Source of the DNA: Halomonas sp. NO4
GTDB taxonomy: Bacteria > Pseudomonadota > Gammaproteobacteria > Pseudomonadales > Halomonadaceae
Length of the DNA stretch: 64,000 nt
Assembly (NCBI RefSeq): GCF_010994375.1
Contig: NZ_WHMA01000007.1
Location: 62,142-126,141, forward strand
Direction: 5' to 3'
Below the pieces are notes generated by a model. That model worked only from the letters and a program-made list of their open reading frames with translations. It made no database searches and had not been told where the DNA came from. Shown in pieces: positions 49,573 to 59,358 of the stretch (position 1 is the stretch's first letter; every line of letters starts with the position of its first letter). The position numbers and the translations under genes were made by a program.

Positions 49573-50100
49573 CTAGGTCTCTACGGCGACCAGGCGCTTC
49601 TCCAGGCGCCGGCGGCACAGCCGTTCGCCGCCACGCTCCACCCACTCCTCGCCGTGGTCCTGCCAGCCCCGGCGCACCAGGGCGTCGGCGAGCATCAGGC
49701 TGGCCTCGATGGTCACCCGGCTGACGCCGTGCTCCAGAAACAGCCGCTCGGCATGCACCAGCAGGGTGCTGCCGATGCCGCGCCGGGCCAGCGAGGGCCA
49801 GACATAGAGGGTGACGATGCGGCCGGCAGGTATGTCCAGCTCGGCAAAGCCCACGCAGCGCCCGTCGCAGGTCGCGACCAGCGTGGTGTAGAGCGCCTGG
49901 CGCGCCATCCAGGCGCTGGCTTCGCGCGGCAGCACGCTGGCCCAGGCCTCGCGCTGGATGACGCTGTAGTGCGCGGCGGCGCCCTGCATCACGGCATGGT
50001 GGAAGACCTCGGCCTGGTCGGCGGCATCCTTAGCCTTCGCCAGCCGATAGAGGATGCGCGGCGTCGCCCGCGCCGCGCCGGGACTCACCGGTTGCGTCAT
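49573..50100 (-). CDS. GNAT-family N-acetyltransferase
   Basis: The start at 50100 (MTQPVSPGAAR) gives 175 residues. The acetyl-CoA motif VWPSLARRGIGSTLL fits the R/Q-x-x-G-x-G/A pattern. Strand V-like IVTLYVWP and helix HAERLFLEHG follow the fold. Substrate unknown. It is convergent with nadC and divergent from trmO, and its ribosome site is weak. Confidence 0.8.
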   Translation of the reverse strand: MTQPVSPGAARATPRILYRLAKAKDAADQAEVFHHAVMQGAAAHYSVIQREAWASVLPREASAWMARQALYTTLVATCDGRCVGFAELDIPAGRIVTLYVWPSLARRGIGSTLLVHAERLFLEHGVSRVTIEASLMLADALVRRGWQDHGEEWVERGGERLCRRRLEKRLVAVET

Positions 50101-50201
50101 GTCATGCCCTGCGCCAAGAAACCTGCGAGGAGAGTACACAAGCCCGGCCCCGGGCGCCAATGGGCTCGCTCGCACCCGCCCGGCCGGGCATAATCGGCGC
50201 C

Positions 50202-50924
50202 ATGACGGAGACACACCCAGAGCGCTTCGCGATGGAGGCCATCGGCCACATCGAGAGCGACTTTCCCGACAAGTTCGGCATTCCCCGCCAGCCGGGCCTG
50301 GCCCCGGCCGCGCGGGCGGTGCTGAGGCTCGCCCCGCCCTACGCCGACCCGCTGGCCGTGCGCGGCCTGGACGCCTTCAGCCACCTCTGGCTGACCTTTG
50401 TCTTTCACCAGAGCCCGCCACGCTGGACGCCGCTGGTGCGCCCGCCGCGCCTGGGCGGCAACGCTAAGGTGGGGGTCTTCGCCAGTCGCAGCACCCACCG
50501 CCCCAATCGCCTGGGGCTGTCGCTGGTGGAACTGCTGGAGATCGACACCCGGCGCGGGGTTCGTCTGCTGCTGGGCGGCGCCGACCTGGTGAGCGGCACG
50601 CCGGTGCTCGACATCAAGCCCTACCTGCCCTGGACGGAGTCGCACCCCGACGCGCGCAGCGGCTATGCCAGTGCGGCGCCTCAGCATCTGGCCGTCGGCT
50701 TCTCGGCCGCCGCGAATGCGACCCTGACCGCCCGCTCCGATGGCGATTCGCTGCGCGCCCTGATCGAACAGGTGCTGGCCCAGGACCCGCGCCCCGCCTA
50801 CCGCAATGGGAGCGAGGCACGGATCTACGGCGTCAGGCTGCGCGACGTGGACGTGCGCTTTCACGCCCCGGATGACGAGACGGGGATGCCCCTGCTGCGC
50901 GTGGTCGAGATCGTGCCGGCCTGA
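50202..50924 (+). CDS. trmO: tRNA (N6-threonylcarbamoyladenosine(37)-N6)-methyltransferase
   Basis: The 240-residue protein is of the TsaA/TrmO family, which methylates t6A37 of tRNA-Thr. Typical blocks are FSHLWLTFVFH, GVFASRSTHRPNRLGLSLVEL and LDIKPYLPW. The start at 50202 (MTETHPERF) follows a CATAAT -10-like box; a Met ten codons later is possible. It complements tsaB in the same modification pathway. Confidence 0.92.
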   Translation: MTETHPERFAMEAIGHIESDFPDKFGIPRQPGLAPAARAVLRLAPPYADPLAVRGLDAFSHLWLTFVFHQSPPRWTPLVRPPRLGGNAKVGVFASRSTHRPNRLGLSLVELLEIDTRRGVRLLLGGADLVSGTPVLDIKPYLPWTESHPDARSGYASAAPQHLAVGFSAAANATLTARSDGDSLRALIEQVLAQDPRPAYRNGSEARIYGVRLRDVDVRFHAPDDETGMPLLRVVEIVPA

Positions 50925-50942
50925 TTCCCTCCCGAATACGCC

Positions 50943-50964
50943 GAAGGGCCCCGCAGGGCCCTTC
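50943..50964. terminator. Bidirectional terminator between trmO and purC
   Basis: A perfect 9-bp stem, GAAGGGCCC / GGGCCCTTC, has a CGCA loop in the gap between convergent genes. T runs are short on both sides. Confidence 0.65.
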
Positions 50965-50983
50965 GTGAGCGGTCCAGCAGCCG

Positions 50984-51697
50984 TCAGTCGAAACGCACGC
51001 CGATGCGCCGTCCCACTTCCTCATAGGCCTCGATCACCCCGCCGAGCCCCTGGCGGAAGCGATCCTTGTCGAGCTTCTCGCGAGTCTTGGCGTCCCACAG
51101 CCGGCAGCCGTCCGGCGAGAACTCGTCGCCCAGCACGATCTCACCCTGGAAGAGGCCGAATTCCAGCTTGTAGTCCACCAGCAGCAGCCCGCCGTCGGCG
51201 AACAGCTGCTTCAGGACGTCGTTGACGCGGAACGTCAGCGCCTTCATCTCGGCGAGCTGTGCGGGGGTTGCCCAGCCGAAGGTCTCGGCCAGCGACTCGT
51301 TGATCATGGGGTCGTGCAGGGCGTCGTTCTTGAGGAACAGCTCGAAGGTGGGCGGGTTGAGCGCCTGGCCCTCCTCCACGCCGAGGCGCTTGACCAGCCC
51401 GCCGGCGGCGAGATTACGTACCACGCACTCCACCGGGATCATGTCGAGCTTCTTGACCACGCTCTCGGTATCGGAGAGACGCTGCACGAAATGGGTGGGA
51501 ATGCCCGCCGCGGCGAGCTGCTCCATGATGTAGGCGTTGAAGCAGTTGTTGACCTTGCCCTTGCGCGCCAGCGACTCCATGCGCTCGCCGTCGAAGGCGC
51601 TGGTGTCGTCGCGAAAGTGCAGGATCAGGTGGTCGGGGTCGTCGGTGGCAAAGACCGACTTCGCCTTGCCGGCATAGAGTTCTTGACGCTGTTCCAT
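50984..51697 (-). CDS. purC: Phosphoribosylaminoimidazole-succinocarboxamide synthase
   Basis: The 237-residue enzyme makes SAICAR from CAIR, Asp and ATP in purine synthesis. Markers are [32 protein letters not shown] and [11 protein letters not shown]. It is the last gene of dapA-bamC-MBL-purC, an order long known in gammaproteobacteria. Confidence 0.97.
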   Translation of the reverse strand: MEQRQELYAGKAKSVFATDDPDHLILHFRDDTSAFDGERMESLARKGKVNNCFNAYIMEQLAAAGIPTHFVQRLSDTESVVKKLDMIPVECVVRNLAAGGLVKRLGVEEGQALNPPTFELFLKNDALHDPMINESLAETFGWATPAQLAEMKALTFRVNDVLKQLFADGGLLLVDYKLEFGLFQGEIVLGDEFSPDGCRLWDAKTREKLDKDRFRQGLGGVIEAYEEVGRRIGVRFD

Positions 51698-51733
51698 GGG
51701 TGCCTCCGGGCGCGGATACGAGAAGAAAAGGGG

Positions 51734-52537
51734 TCAGTCGATGCACTGCCAGGCCATGCCATCGGCCTGGGCGGCCACGATCAGCCGCGAGTCATCGCCG
51801 TCGAGGAGCGGGACCAGGGTCTCCAGCACCCGCTCGGGACGGTTGTTGTGTTCGGAGAGGTGCGAGCAGACGATGCGCTGCAGACGGTCGAGCCCGAGCC
51901 GCGGCAAGAGGCCCGCCGCCTGAGCGTTGGCCAGATGGCCCCAGCGGCCGCCCACGCGGCGCTTGAGCCGCGGCGGGTAGGGTCCTTCAGCGAGCATCTG
52001 CACGTCGTGGTTGCACTCCAGCACCAGCGCATCGCAGCCGGCAAAGGCCTCCGCCACGTGATCGCTCGCATGGCCAAGGTCGGTGAGCACGCCCAGGCAA
52101 CGCGCGCCGGCGGTGAAACGGAACTGCACCGGCTCGCGGGCATCGTGGGGCACGGTGACCGGTGCGACGCGAATACCGCCGATGGCAAAGGGCGACTGCG
52201 GCGTGATCCAGTGGTGGCATGGCACCTCCCCCAGGCGGCCGGCGAGCCAGGTGCCCGGCGTGAGATGGACCGGCACGCCGTAGCGACGCGCCAGCGGCCC
52301 CACCCCGCGCAGGTGGTCACCGTGTTCATGGGTGACCAGCACGGCGTCGAGCTGGCGAGGGTGCACACCAAGCCGCGCCAGGCGCCGCTCCGTCTCGCGC
52401 AGGCCGAAGCCGCAATCGACCAGCAGCCAGGTCTCGCCGTCGCTGACCAGGGTGGCATTGCCCTTGCTGCCGCTGCCCAGGGAGGCGAAGCGCAGCCGTC
52501 CCGGCGGCGCTGCCGCGGCGAGCCGCCCGCCCGCCAT
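51734..52537 (-). CDS. Metallo-beta-lactamase fold hydrolase (YycJ/WalJ-like)
   Basis: The 267-residue protein has the metal motif THEHGDH (His70, His72, Asp74, His75) after GSGSKGNATLV, and later histidines in DLGHASDH and CSHLSEHN. This subgroup resembles YycJ/WalJ and is likely a nucleic-acid or phosphodiester hydrolase; substrate not known. Its start overlaps the bamC stop by one base. Confidence 0.88.
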   Translation of the reverse strand: MAGGRLAAAAPPGRLRFASLGSGSKGNATLVSDGETWLLVDCGFGLRETERRLARLGVHPRQLDAVLVTHEHGDHLRGVGPLARRYGVPVHLTPGTWLAGRLGEVPCHHWITPQSPFAIGGIRVAPVTVPHDAREPVQFRFTAGARCLGVLTDLGHASDHVAEAFAGCDALVLECNHDVQMLAEGPYPPRLKRRVGGRWGHLANAQAAGLLPRLGLDRLQRIVCSHLSEHNNRPERVLETLVPLLDGDDSRLIVAAQADGMAWQCID

Positions 52538-53508
52538 CAGCGCAGCAGGCCCGCCACCCGCTCCAGCAGCTCACGGGCATCCGCCTCGGTGAAGCGCCGC
52601 TCGCTCTCGTTGATGGCGCGCAGCACCGTGCGCTCGGCCCCGGCCGGCTCCAGAGCCAGGCGAATGGTCTGCGGCATCTGGCGCACGTCGGGGCTGAGCA
52701 CGATGGAGACGAAGCCGCGCTCGCGCTCCGAGGCGGTCATGTACTCGATCAGGAAGTCGTGGCTCGCGGGATTCTGCTCGAGCAGCTGGCGACGCCCCTC
52801 CACGGTGAAGTCGGCTTCCAGCTGATGGCTGAGCTCGGCCCAGACGCGGTCGACCTCAAGCGGAATCTCGACCACCCACTCGCCGCTGTCACGCTGGGTG
52901 AAGCGCAGGCGATCCTCGCTGGCCAGGCGCTGGCCACTCAACGAGGCGGCGCTGGCCGTGGCGCTGCGCGCGCTGAAATGCTGCTCGAGGGCGTCCAGGC
53001 AGTTCGCCACCGGGCGCCCGCCCTGTTCGCAGCGCACCTCGCTGTCGCCGGCGCGCAGGCCCTGGCGCACGCTCAGGCGCCCCTGGGCGGTGACGATCTC
53101 GCCGCGCTCGTTGTCCATGCGCTGCACGGCCAGGCCGCGCGAGTTGACGAAATCCTGCAGCTGCGGCCACACCATGCCCGGGTCGGCGCCCACCACCAGC
53201 CAGCGGTCGTCGGCGATCTCGCGGCGCTCGACGAAGTCGCGCTCCACGGCACGCCCGGCGGCGAGACGCGACGGCATCGGCGTCTCGGCGGGCTCACCAC
53301 GATTGGGACGCGAGCCGGCGGCACGGGGCACCGGCATGGCATCCTGGTAGCGCTGCGGGTTGCGACTTTCCGGCAGCACGAGCGGGGCGCTGCGCTGGGC
53401 CTCCACGTAGTCGAGATTGCGGTCGTCGTAGAAGCCCTCACGGGCACAGCCGGCAGTGGCCAGGGCAGCGACCGCCACCAGCGGCATCCATTTCAGCGCA
53501 GAATTCAT
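52537..53508 (-). CDS. bamC: Outer-membrane assembly lipoprotein BamC
   Basis: The start at 53508 (MNSALKWMPL) gives 323 residues. A lipoprotein signal ends LATAG-Cys21. An unstructured region precedes two helix-grip domains (about 100-200 and 220-320). BamC is part of the Bam complex that inserts beta-barrel proteins. It lies between dapA and the MBL gene; dapA is 58 bases upstream. Confidence 0.92.
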   Translation of the reverse strand: MNSALKWMPLVAVAALATAGCAREGFYDDRNLDYVEAQRSAPLVLPESRNPQRYQDAMPVPRAAGSRPNRGEPAETPMPSRLAAGRAVERDFVERREIADDRWLVVGADPGMVWPQLQDFVNSRGLAVQRMDNERGEIVTAQGRLSVRQGLRAGDSEVRCEQGGRPVANCLDALEQHFSARSATASAASLSGQRLASEDRLRFTQRDSGEWVVEIPLEVDRVWAELSHQLEADFTVEGRRQLLEQNPASHDFLIEYMTASERERGFVSIVLSPDVRQMPQTIRLALEPAGAERTVLRAINESERRFTEADARELLERVAGLLR

Positions 53509-53566
53509 GCATCCACCTTGCATCGGGTTGTCGGGGCAGCGGTCACCGGGTTCGGGCGTGCACCGC

Positions 53567-54451
53567 TCAGTCGTCGATCACGCCGGCCAGCTGCAGGGCC
53601 TCGTCCACGGTCGCGTGGTACTTGTCAGAGAGCCAGGTCAGCGGTAGGCGAATGCCCGGCTCGATCAGACCCATGCGATTGAGGGCCCACTTGACGGGAA
53701 TCGGGTTCGCCTCGATTCCCAGGTTGGTGTGCAGCGGCATCAGGCGCGTATTGATCTGGTGCGCGCGCTCGGTGTCGCCGGCCACGGCGGCGGCGCACAG
53801 GTCGTGCATGGCCCGGGGCGCCACGTTGGCGGTCACCGAGATGTCACCGTGGCCGCCCATCAGCATGAAGTCGCAGGCCGTGCCGTCGTCGCCGGAGTAG
53901 AGCATGAAGCCGCTGCCCTTGAGACGCGCGATGAGGTCCTCGGCGCGCTCCAGGTTCCCGGTGGCGTCCTTGAGGCCGATGATGTTGTCGACCTCGGCGA
54001 GGCGCAGCACGGTCTCGTTGTAGAGGTCCGAGCAGGTGCGACCCGGCACGTTGTAGAGGATCACCGGTAGGCGGCTGCCCTCGGCCACTGCCTTGAAGTG
54101 CTGGTAGAGCCCCTCCTGGGTGGGCTTGTTATAGTAGGGGCACACCGAGAGACAGTAGTCGGCGCCCACCTCGCTGGCATAGCGCGCCAGTTCCACCGCC
54201 TCGGAGGTGGCGTTGGCCCCGGTGCCGGCGATGACCGGGATGCGACCGGCCACCTCCTCCACCACCGCACGGATGACGTCGAAATGCTCGGCGAACGACA
54301 TGGTGGTGGGCTCGCCGGTGGTCCCGGCGGCGACGATGGCATCGGTGCCGTTGTCGAGATGGAAATTCACCAGGCGACGCAGGGCCTCCCAGTCGATGTC
54401 GCCATTGACCTTCATGGGTGTCGCCAGGGCGACGATGCTGCCTGTGATCAT
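53567..54451 (-). CDS. dapA: 4-hydroxy-tetrahydrodipicolinate synthase
   Basis: The 294-residue enzyme condenses pyruvate and aspartate semialdehyde in lysine and diaminopimelate synthesis. Schiff-base Lys161 ([10 protein letters not shown]), Thr44/Thr45 (GTTGEPTT), Tyr133 and Arg138 align exactly with E. coli numbering. It leads the dapA-bamC-MBL-purC operon and is divergent from prxQ. Confidence 0.97.
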   Translation of the reverse strand: MITGSIVALATPMKVNGDIDWEALRRLVNFHLDNGTDAIVAAGTTGEPTTMSFAEHFDVIRAVVEEVAGRIPVIAGTGANATSEAVELARYASEVGADYCLSVCPYYNKPTQEGLYQHFKAVAEGSRLPVILYNVPGRTCSDLYNETVLRLAEVDNIIGLKDATGNLERAEDLIARLKGSGFMLYSGDDGTACDFMLMGGHGDISVTANVAPRAMHDLCAAAVAGDTERAHQINTRLMPLHTNLGIEANPIPVKWALNRMGLIEPGIRLPLTWLSDKYHATVDEALQLAGVIDD

Positions 54452-54566
54452 GTCCTACCTCTTGCTCTAGCCGCGCTTGCGTCCCGGGGCTGCCGCTGTA
54501 GCCAGCTGCCAAAGGGTCAATGTTACTCAGGCGGCCGAGGGCTGTACAGCGCGCCGGCCGCGGCTT

Positions 54567-54595
54567 TTGACAGCGCCACGGCAGTTGCGTGTAAT
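54567..54595 (+). promoter_or_regulatory. Near-consensus sigma70 promoter of prxQ
   Basis: TTGACA (54567-54572), a 17-base spacer and TGTAAT (54590-54595), with a leader of about 36 bases before the ATG. Confidence 0.8.
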
Positions 54596-54637
54596 CAGCA
54601 CTGACCCTGACCCCGCCAGCACAGACCAGGAGCCTTT

Positions 54638-55114
54638 ATGACCCTTGCCATCGGCCAGCCCGTTCCCGACTTCACCGCCACCGCCACCGGCGATGCCGCC
54701 GTCAGTCTTGCCGACCTGCGCGGGCGGCAGGTGGTCGTCTACTTCTACCCCAAGGCGAGCACCCCGGGCTGCACCACCGAGGGGGGCGACTTCCGCGACC
54801 GCAAGGCGGACTTCGACGCCGCCAACACCGTGATCCTCGGCGTCTCCCGCGACGGCATCCGCGCCCAGGAGAACTTCAAGGCCAAGCAGGGCTTCAACTT
54901 CGACCTCATCTCCGACAAGGACGAAGCCCTCTGCCAGCTGTTCGACGTTATCAAACTCAAGAAGCTCTACGGCAAGGAGCACCTGGGCATCGAGCGCAGC
55001 ACCTTCCTGATCGACGCCGAGGGCAAGCTGGCGCGCGAGTGGCGCGGGGTCAAGATCAAGGGCCATGCCCAGGAAGTGCTGGAGGCCGCTGAGGCGCTGC
55101 ACGGGGGCCGCTAA
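54638..55114 (+). CDS. bcp: Peroxiredoxin PrxQ/BCP, lacking the usual resolving cysteine
   Basis: The 158-residue thiol peroxidase has the peroxidatic Cys45 in KASTPGCTTEG. The common resolving Cys five residues later is Gly50 here. Another Cys, Cys99, lies in DEALCQLF and may or may not serve. The enzyme may thus work as a 1-Cys peroxiredoxin needing an external thiol. CAGGAG lies seven bases before the ATG. It is convergent with perM. Confidence 0.92.
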   Translation: MTLAIGQPVPDFTATATGDAAVSLADLRGRQVVVYFYPKASTPGCTTEGGDFRDRKADFDAANTVILGVSRDGIRAQENFKAKQGFNFDLISDKDEALCQLFDVIKLKKLYGKEHLGIERSTFLIDAEGKLAREWRGVKIKGHAQEVLEAAEALHGGR

Positions 55115-55127
55115 CGCGGCCGCGCCC

Positions 55128-56228
55128 TCACTCCTCGACCAGCTCCCGCTGCGCCGCTTCGGCCTGGCGGGACTGGATGCCCCGCGGCCAGGCGTAGACC
55201 AGCGCCTTGATCAGCGTGGCCAGCGGAATGGCGAAGAAAATTCCCCAGAAGCCCCAGATACCACCGAAGAAGAGCACCGCCAAGATGATCGACACCGGGT
55301 GCAGGTTGACCGCCTCGGAAAATAGGATCGGCACTAGAACGTTGCCGTCGAGCGCCTGGATGATGCCGTAGGCGATCAGCACGTAGACGAACTCGTCGGT
55401 CATGCCGAAGTGGAAGCCGGCCACCGCCGCCACGGGCAGTGTGGCCACGGCCGCACCGATGTAGGGCACCAGCACCGAGAGGCCCACCAGCACGGCGAGC
55501 AGCGCCGCATAGGGCAGCCCGAAGAAGGCGAAGGTGAGAAAGGACACGGTGCCGACGATGACGATCTCGATGAACTTGCCACGCACGAAGTTGGCGATCT
55601 GGTCGTCCATCTCCTGCCAGATGCGCGTCATCAGGCCGCGCTGCTGGGGCAGCAGCGACAGCGTGAAGCCCACCAGCCGATCGCGATCCTTGAGCATGAA
55701 GAAGACCAGGATCGGCACCAGCACGAGGTAGACGATCAGCGCCACGACGTTGCCCAGCGAGGCCAGCGACAACGTCAGGGCACGCTGGCCGAACTGGGTC
55801 ATCTCGCGCCCGGCGGCGGCGATCCAGTTCTGGATCTGGTCGGGAGTGATCAGGTTGGGGTAGCGCGCCTGCAGGTCATCGAGCAGTTGCTGGCCGCTGG
55901 CGAACATGCGTGGCGTCTCCTGCACCAGCCCCACCAGCTGATTCCAGATCAGCGGCATCAGAATGAAGGCCATCGCCAGCAGCACACCGATGAAGGCCAG
56001 GAACACCATCAATACCGCCAGCAGGTGCGGGGCGCCCTGCCGCTCCAGCCAACTCACGACGCCCTGCAGCAAAAAGGCGATCACCAGGGCGGTGAGAAAG
56101 GGCGCCAGCATGCGGCCAAGCAGCACCACCACGGCGACCCCCAGTGCCAGCAGCACCAGCAGGATCACCGCTTCCTCGTTGGAGAAGTAGTGGTCAATCC
56201 AGCTCTTGAAGACGGCACGCAGCGTCAT
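55128..56228 (-). CDS. AI-2E family transporter (PerM-like)
   Basis: The 366-residue membrane protein has seven to eight helices, with two near the N-terminus (LLVLLALGVAVVVLL) and GFHFGMTDEFVYVLIAYG and LHPVSIILAVLFFGG in the conserved C-terminal half. The family includes E. coli PerM and TqsA and Na+ or Li+/H+ antiporters of halophiles; export substrate is unclear. Its start overlaps tusA by four bases, and it ends 13 bases from prxQ. Confidence 0.88.
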   Translation of the reverse strand: MTLRAVFKSWIDHYFSNEEAVILLVLLALGVAVVVLLGRMLAPFLTALVIAFLLQGVVSWLERQGAPHLLAVLMVFLAFIGVLLAMAFILMPLIWNQLVGLVQETPRMFASGQQLLDDLQARYPNLITPDQIQNWIAAAGREMTQFGQRALTLSLASLGNVVALIVYLVLVPILVFFMLKDRDRLVGFTLSLLPQQRGLMTRIWQEMDDQIANFVRGKFIEIVIVGTVSFLTFAFFGLPYAALLAVLVGLSVLVPYIGAAVATLPVAAVAGFHFGMTDEFVYVLIAYGIIQALDGNVLVPILFSEAVNLHPVSIILAVLFFGGIWGFWGIFFAIPLATLIKALVYAWPRGIQSRQAEAAQRELVEE

Positions 56229-56473
56229 GGCGTCGGCTCCCCGCCCTTGCGCAGCCAGTAGTGGTAGGTTTCTCCGCGCGTCTCGCGCGCCACCAGTTCA
56301 TGCACGCTCTGCGCGGTGAAGGTCTCGAAGTCGCGCCACGAGCCGGCATCGGTGGCCATCACCTCGAGCAGTTGCCCTGCGTCCAGGCGCGACAGGGCCT
56401 GCTTGGCCTTGAGTAGCGGCAGCGGGCAGGGAAGGCCACGGGCATCGAGCACGTCGTCTGGTTGCACAGCCAT
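56225..56473 (-). CDS. TusA-family sulfur carrier protein
   Basis: The 82-residue protein has the sulfur-carrier motif LPCPLPLLKAK with Cys16 expected to carry a persulfide. TusA members relay sulfur for tRNA thiolation and other uses. GGGAGA precedes the ATG. It is translationally coupled to perM (ATGA). Confidence 0.9.
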   Translation of the reverse strand: MAVQPDDVLDARGLPCPLPLLKAKQALSRLDAGQLLEVMATDAGSWRDFETFTAQSVHELVARETRGETYHYWLRKGGEPTP

Positions 56474-56604
56474 GGTGTCTCCCGGGAAAATGAACGGCGA
56501 TGCCGCTTGCCAGCGCCATCGAATTCCTTGCGATTTAAAGGCACTTTGCAGGTCGAAGCAATGTCGGAAGGAGACTCGTCCACCCCGTCACCACGAGGAA
56601 GGCC

Positions 56605-58056
56605 ATGCTGCGCAACCTCCGCTCCGGCCTCGCCGCCGGCCCTCTGATCGCGGCGCTTGCCCTGCTGCCCGCCCAGGTCGCGGCTACGGAAGACTATGGC
56701 CTGCCCAGCCTGGCCGGTGCCAGCCAGGCCGCCAGCGACGAGGAGTATCGCCTGGGCCGTGCCTGGCTGCGCCAGTTCCGTGCCCAGGCCCCCCTCTGGC
56801 AGGATCCTTTCGCCCAGGAATACGTGGAATCGCTGGTGGCAAGACTCACCCCACACAGCGCCCTGACCGATATGCGCACGGTGGTTACCCTGGTGGAGAG
56901 CCGCACCCTCAACGCCTTTGCCGTACCCGGCGGGGTGGTCGGGCTCAACGCCGGGCTCTTCGCCTTCGCCGAGGAGGAAGACGCTGCCGCCTCGGTGGTG
57001 GCCCACGAACTCGGCCACCTCTCGCAGCGCCACTATGCCCGCGGCATGGAACGCGCCGAGCAGACCCAACTCCCCGCCATGGCTGCGATGCTGGCCGGCA
57101 TGCTGATTGCCGCCAGCGGCGCCGGCAATGCCGGCATTGCTGCGGCCATGGGCTCCCAGGCGGCACTGCTGCAGGACCAGCTCACCTACTCGCGACGCTT
57201 CGAACAGGAAGCCGACCGCATCGGCCTGCAGGCCATGACCCAGGCCGGCTTCGACCCCCAGGCCATGGTGCGCATGTTCCGCGCCATGCAGCGCCAGGTA
57301 AGCCTGCAGGGCGGCAACCCGCCGGAGTTCCTGCTCACCCACCCGCTCACCGAGTCACGACTCAGCGACATCGCCTCCCGCGCCAGCCAGCTGGAAGCGG
57401 CAAAATCCGAGCGGGAAGCGCCGACCTACCACCTGATACGTGCCCGGGCGCTGCTGGCGCTGCATGAGCGCACCCCCCAGCAGGCCGTCACCCGGCTCGC
57501 CCAGGGCGAGGCCCCCGACACCGCCCGGCGCTACCTGGATGCCCTGATCGCGGCCGAGGGCGGCAACATCGACCAGGCCCTGAGCGAACTCGACCGGCTG
57601 GCCGACGCCCTTCCCGACCTGGCGATACTGCCAGCCAGTGCCGCCGAGGCTGCCTTCCAGGCCGGCCGTTACGACGAGGCCATCCAGCGCAGCCGGCGGC
57701 TGCTACGCCTGATGCCGGGCCATGTGCCGACCCGCCTGATCCTCGGCGAGGCGCTGCTGCAGCGCGACCCCGACGAGGCCTACCGCGTGCTGCGCGAGCT
57801 CACCGAAAGCCGTCCGGAACACCCCCAGGCCTTCGCCCTGCTCGCCGAAGCCGCCGGCCGCAGCGGCCGTGAAGCCTGGGGTCACCTGGCACGTGCCGAG
57901 CAGCTGCAGCTCAGCGGAGAGATAGACCGCGCCGTCCGCCAGCTCGACGTCGCCAGCGACGTTGCCGAACGCGACGGTGACCGCTCCGCCGCCAGCCGCA
58001 TCGAAACGCGCCGAGAAGACTTCATCGACTATAGGGAGACGATGGAGAAGTTCTGA
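56605..58056 (+). CDS. bepA: Periplasmic M48 metalloprotease BepA-like with TPR domain
   Basis: The 483-residue protein has a signal peptide (about 1-27, cleavage after AAT). The zinc motif HELGH is at 134-138, with the third ligand in FEQEADRIG (Glu near 199). TPR-like repeats fill residues 270-470. BepA clears stalled LptD and BamA-bound barrels and helps them mature, so it complements bamC 4 kb away. GAGGAAGG precedes the ATG. Confidence 0.93.
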   Translation: MLRNLRSGLAAGPLIAALALLPAQVAATEDYGLPSLAGASQAASDEEYRLGRAWLRQFRAQAPLWQDPFAQEYVESLVARLTPHSALTDMRTVVTLVESRTLNAFAVPGGVVGLNAGLFAFAEEEDAAASVVAHELGHLSQRHYARGMERAEQTQLPAMAAMLAGMLIAASGAGNAGIAAAMGSQAALLQDQLTYSRRFEQEADRIGLQAMTQAGFDPQAMVRMFRAMQRQVSLQGGNPPEFLLTHPLTESRLSDIASRASQLEAAKSEREAPTYHLIRARALLALHERTPQQAVTRLAQGEAPDTARRYLDALIAAEGGNIDQALSELDRLADALPDLAILPASAAEAAFQAGRYDEAIQRSRRLLRLMPGHVPTRLILGEALLQRDPDEAYRVLRELTESRPEHPQAFALLAEAAGRSGREAWGHLARAEQLQLSGEIDRAVRQLDVASDVAERDGDRSAASRIETRREDFIDYRETMEKF

Positions 58057-58071
58057 TCAGGAACGAGGAAC

Positions 58072-58118
58072 AAGGGGCGAGGCGCGATGAAGAGCGCCTC
58101 GAGCCGCGCCCCTCGAAC
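58072..58118. terminator. Nested hairpins between bepA and nadA
   Basis: An inner stem GAGGCGC/GCGCCTC and outer GGGGCG/CGCCCC arms lie in the convergent gap. CCTCGAACCT just beyond repeats the unit of the tandem array at 32481. Confidence 0.5.
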
Positions 58119-58119
58119 C

Positions 58120-59148
58120 TTATGCCTGGAAGTTCAGCATCCGCTCCAAGGGCTTGAGCGCCGCCTGGCGCAGCGCGGCATCCACGAAGACCTCCCCGGA
58201 TTGCTCGCGAAGGCTCGCCGCCAGGTTGTCCAGGGCATTCATTGCCATCCAGGGGCAGTGGGCGCAGCTCTTGCAGGTGGCGCCGTTGCCGGCGGTGGGC
58301 GCCTCGAACAGCGTCTTGTCCGGCACCGCCTGCTGCATCTTGAAGAAGATGCCGCGGTCGGTGGCCACGATCAGCTTGTCGTTGGGCAGCGACTTGGCGG
58401 CCTTGATCAGCTGCGAGGTGGAACCCGCCACGTCAGCGAGTTCCACCACCGGAGCCGGCGACTCGGGGTGCACCAGCACCGCGGCTTCCGGGTAGAGCGC
58501 CTTGAGGTCCTCGACGCCCTGTGCCTTGAACTCCTCGTGGACGATGCAGGCGCCGTCCCACAGCAGCATGTCGGCACCGGTCTGCTTCTGGATGTAACCG
58601 CCCAGGTGCTTGTCGGGGGCCCAGAGGATCTTCTCGCCGCGTGCCTGGAGGTGCTCGATCACGTCCACGGCAATGGAGGAGGTCACCACCCAGTCGGCGC
58701 GCGCCTTCACCGCCGCGGAGGTGTTGGCGTAGACCACCACGGTACGGTCGGGATGGGCGTCGCAGAAGGCGCTGAATTCCTCGGCCGGGCAGCCCACGTC
58801 CAGTGAGCAGGTGGCCTCCAGGGTGGGCATCAGCACGCGCTTCTCCGGCGAGAGGATCTTGGCCGTCTCGCCCATGAAGCGCACCCCGGCCACCACCAGG
58901 GTCTCGGCCTCGTGGCGGGCGCCGAAGCGTGCCATCTCCAGGGAGTCGGCTACGCAACCGCCGGTCTCCTCGGCGAGCTGCTGGATGGCGTCGTCGGTGT
59001 AGTAGTGGGCCACCAGGACGGCGTTGTGAGCCTCGAGCAGGCGCTTGATCTCGGCAACGCGCGCCTCGTCCTCGGCGGGAATCCGGGTGGGGCAGTAGGT
59101 ACGTGCGAGCTGCTCACGCAGATCGGCACGGGAAGTCATGATCGTCAT
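58120..59148 (-). CDS. nadA: Quinolinate synthase
   Basis: I place the start at 59148 ([12 protein letters not shown], 342 residues); 59187 is also open but adds a GC-rich hairpin. NadA makes quinolinate from iminoaspartate and dihydroxyacetone phosphate with a [4Fe-4S] cluster. Its three cysteines are in [19 protein letters not shown] and [13 protein letters not shown]. Substrate blocks [18 protein letters not shown] and [12 protein letters not shown] match the family. Confidence 0.95.
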   Translation of the reverse strand: MTIMTSRADLREQLARTYCPTRIPAEDEARVAEIKRLLEAHNAVLVAHYYTDDAIQQLAEETGGCVADSLEMARFGARHEAETLVVAGVRFMGETAKILSPEKRVLMPTLEATCSLDVGCPAEEFSAFCDAHPDRTVVVYANTSAAVKARADWVVTSSIAVDVIEHLQARGEKILWAPDKHLGGYIQKQTGADMLLWDGACIVHEEFKAQGVEDLKALYPEAAVLVHPESPAPVVELADVAGSTSQLIKAAKSLPNDKLIVATDRGIFFKMQQAVPDKTLFEAPTAGNGATCKSCAHCPWMAMNALDNLAASLREQSGEVFVDAALRQAALKPLERMLNFQA

Positions 59149-59335
59149 CGTGTCTACCACTGTGACCGGCAGGGGCTCCCCCTGCATGGACCGGGAACAT
59201 CGCCACCGCGCGCTCCGCGCGGGCGATGCGCCAAGGAGCCCGTGGCGTCTCTCGCGGTTGGGCTCCGCTGGCTGCTGCTCAATGCAGCAACCGTCTTCAT
59301 TCTAGACCACGATGCACCGTAATTGCTCCCCCGGG

Positions 59336-59353
59336 CTTCACGAACCCGTGAAG
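59336..59353. repeat. Palindrome CTTCACGAACCCGTGAAG, copy 1
   Basis: A 7-bp inverted repeat around AACC, six bases after the stop of the Crp gene at 59359-60075 and upstream of nadA. A near-identical copy lies at 61147-61164. Confidence 0.7.
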
Positions 59354-59358
59354 ATGCA

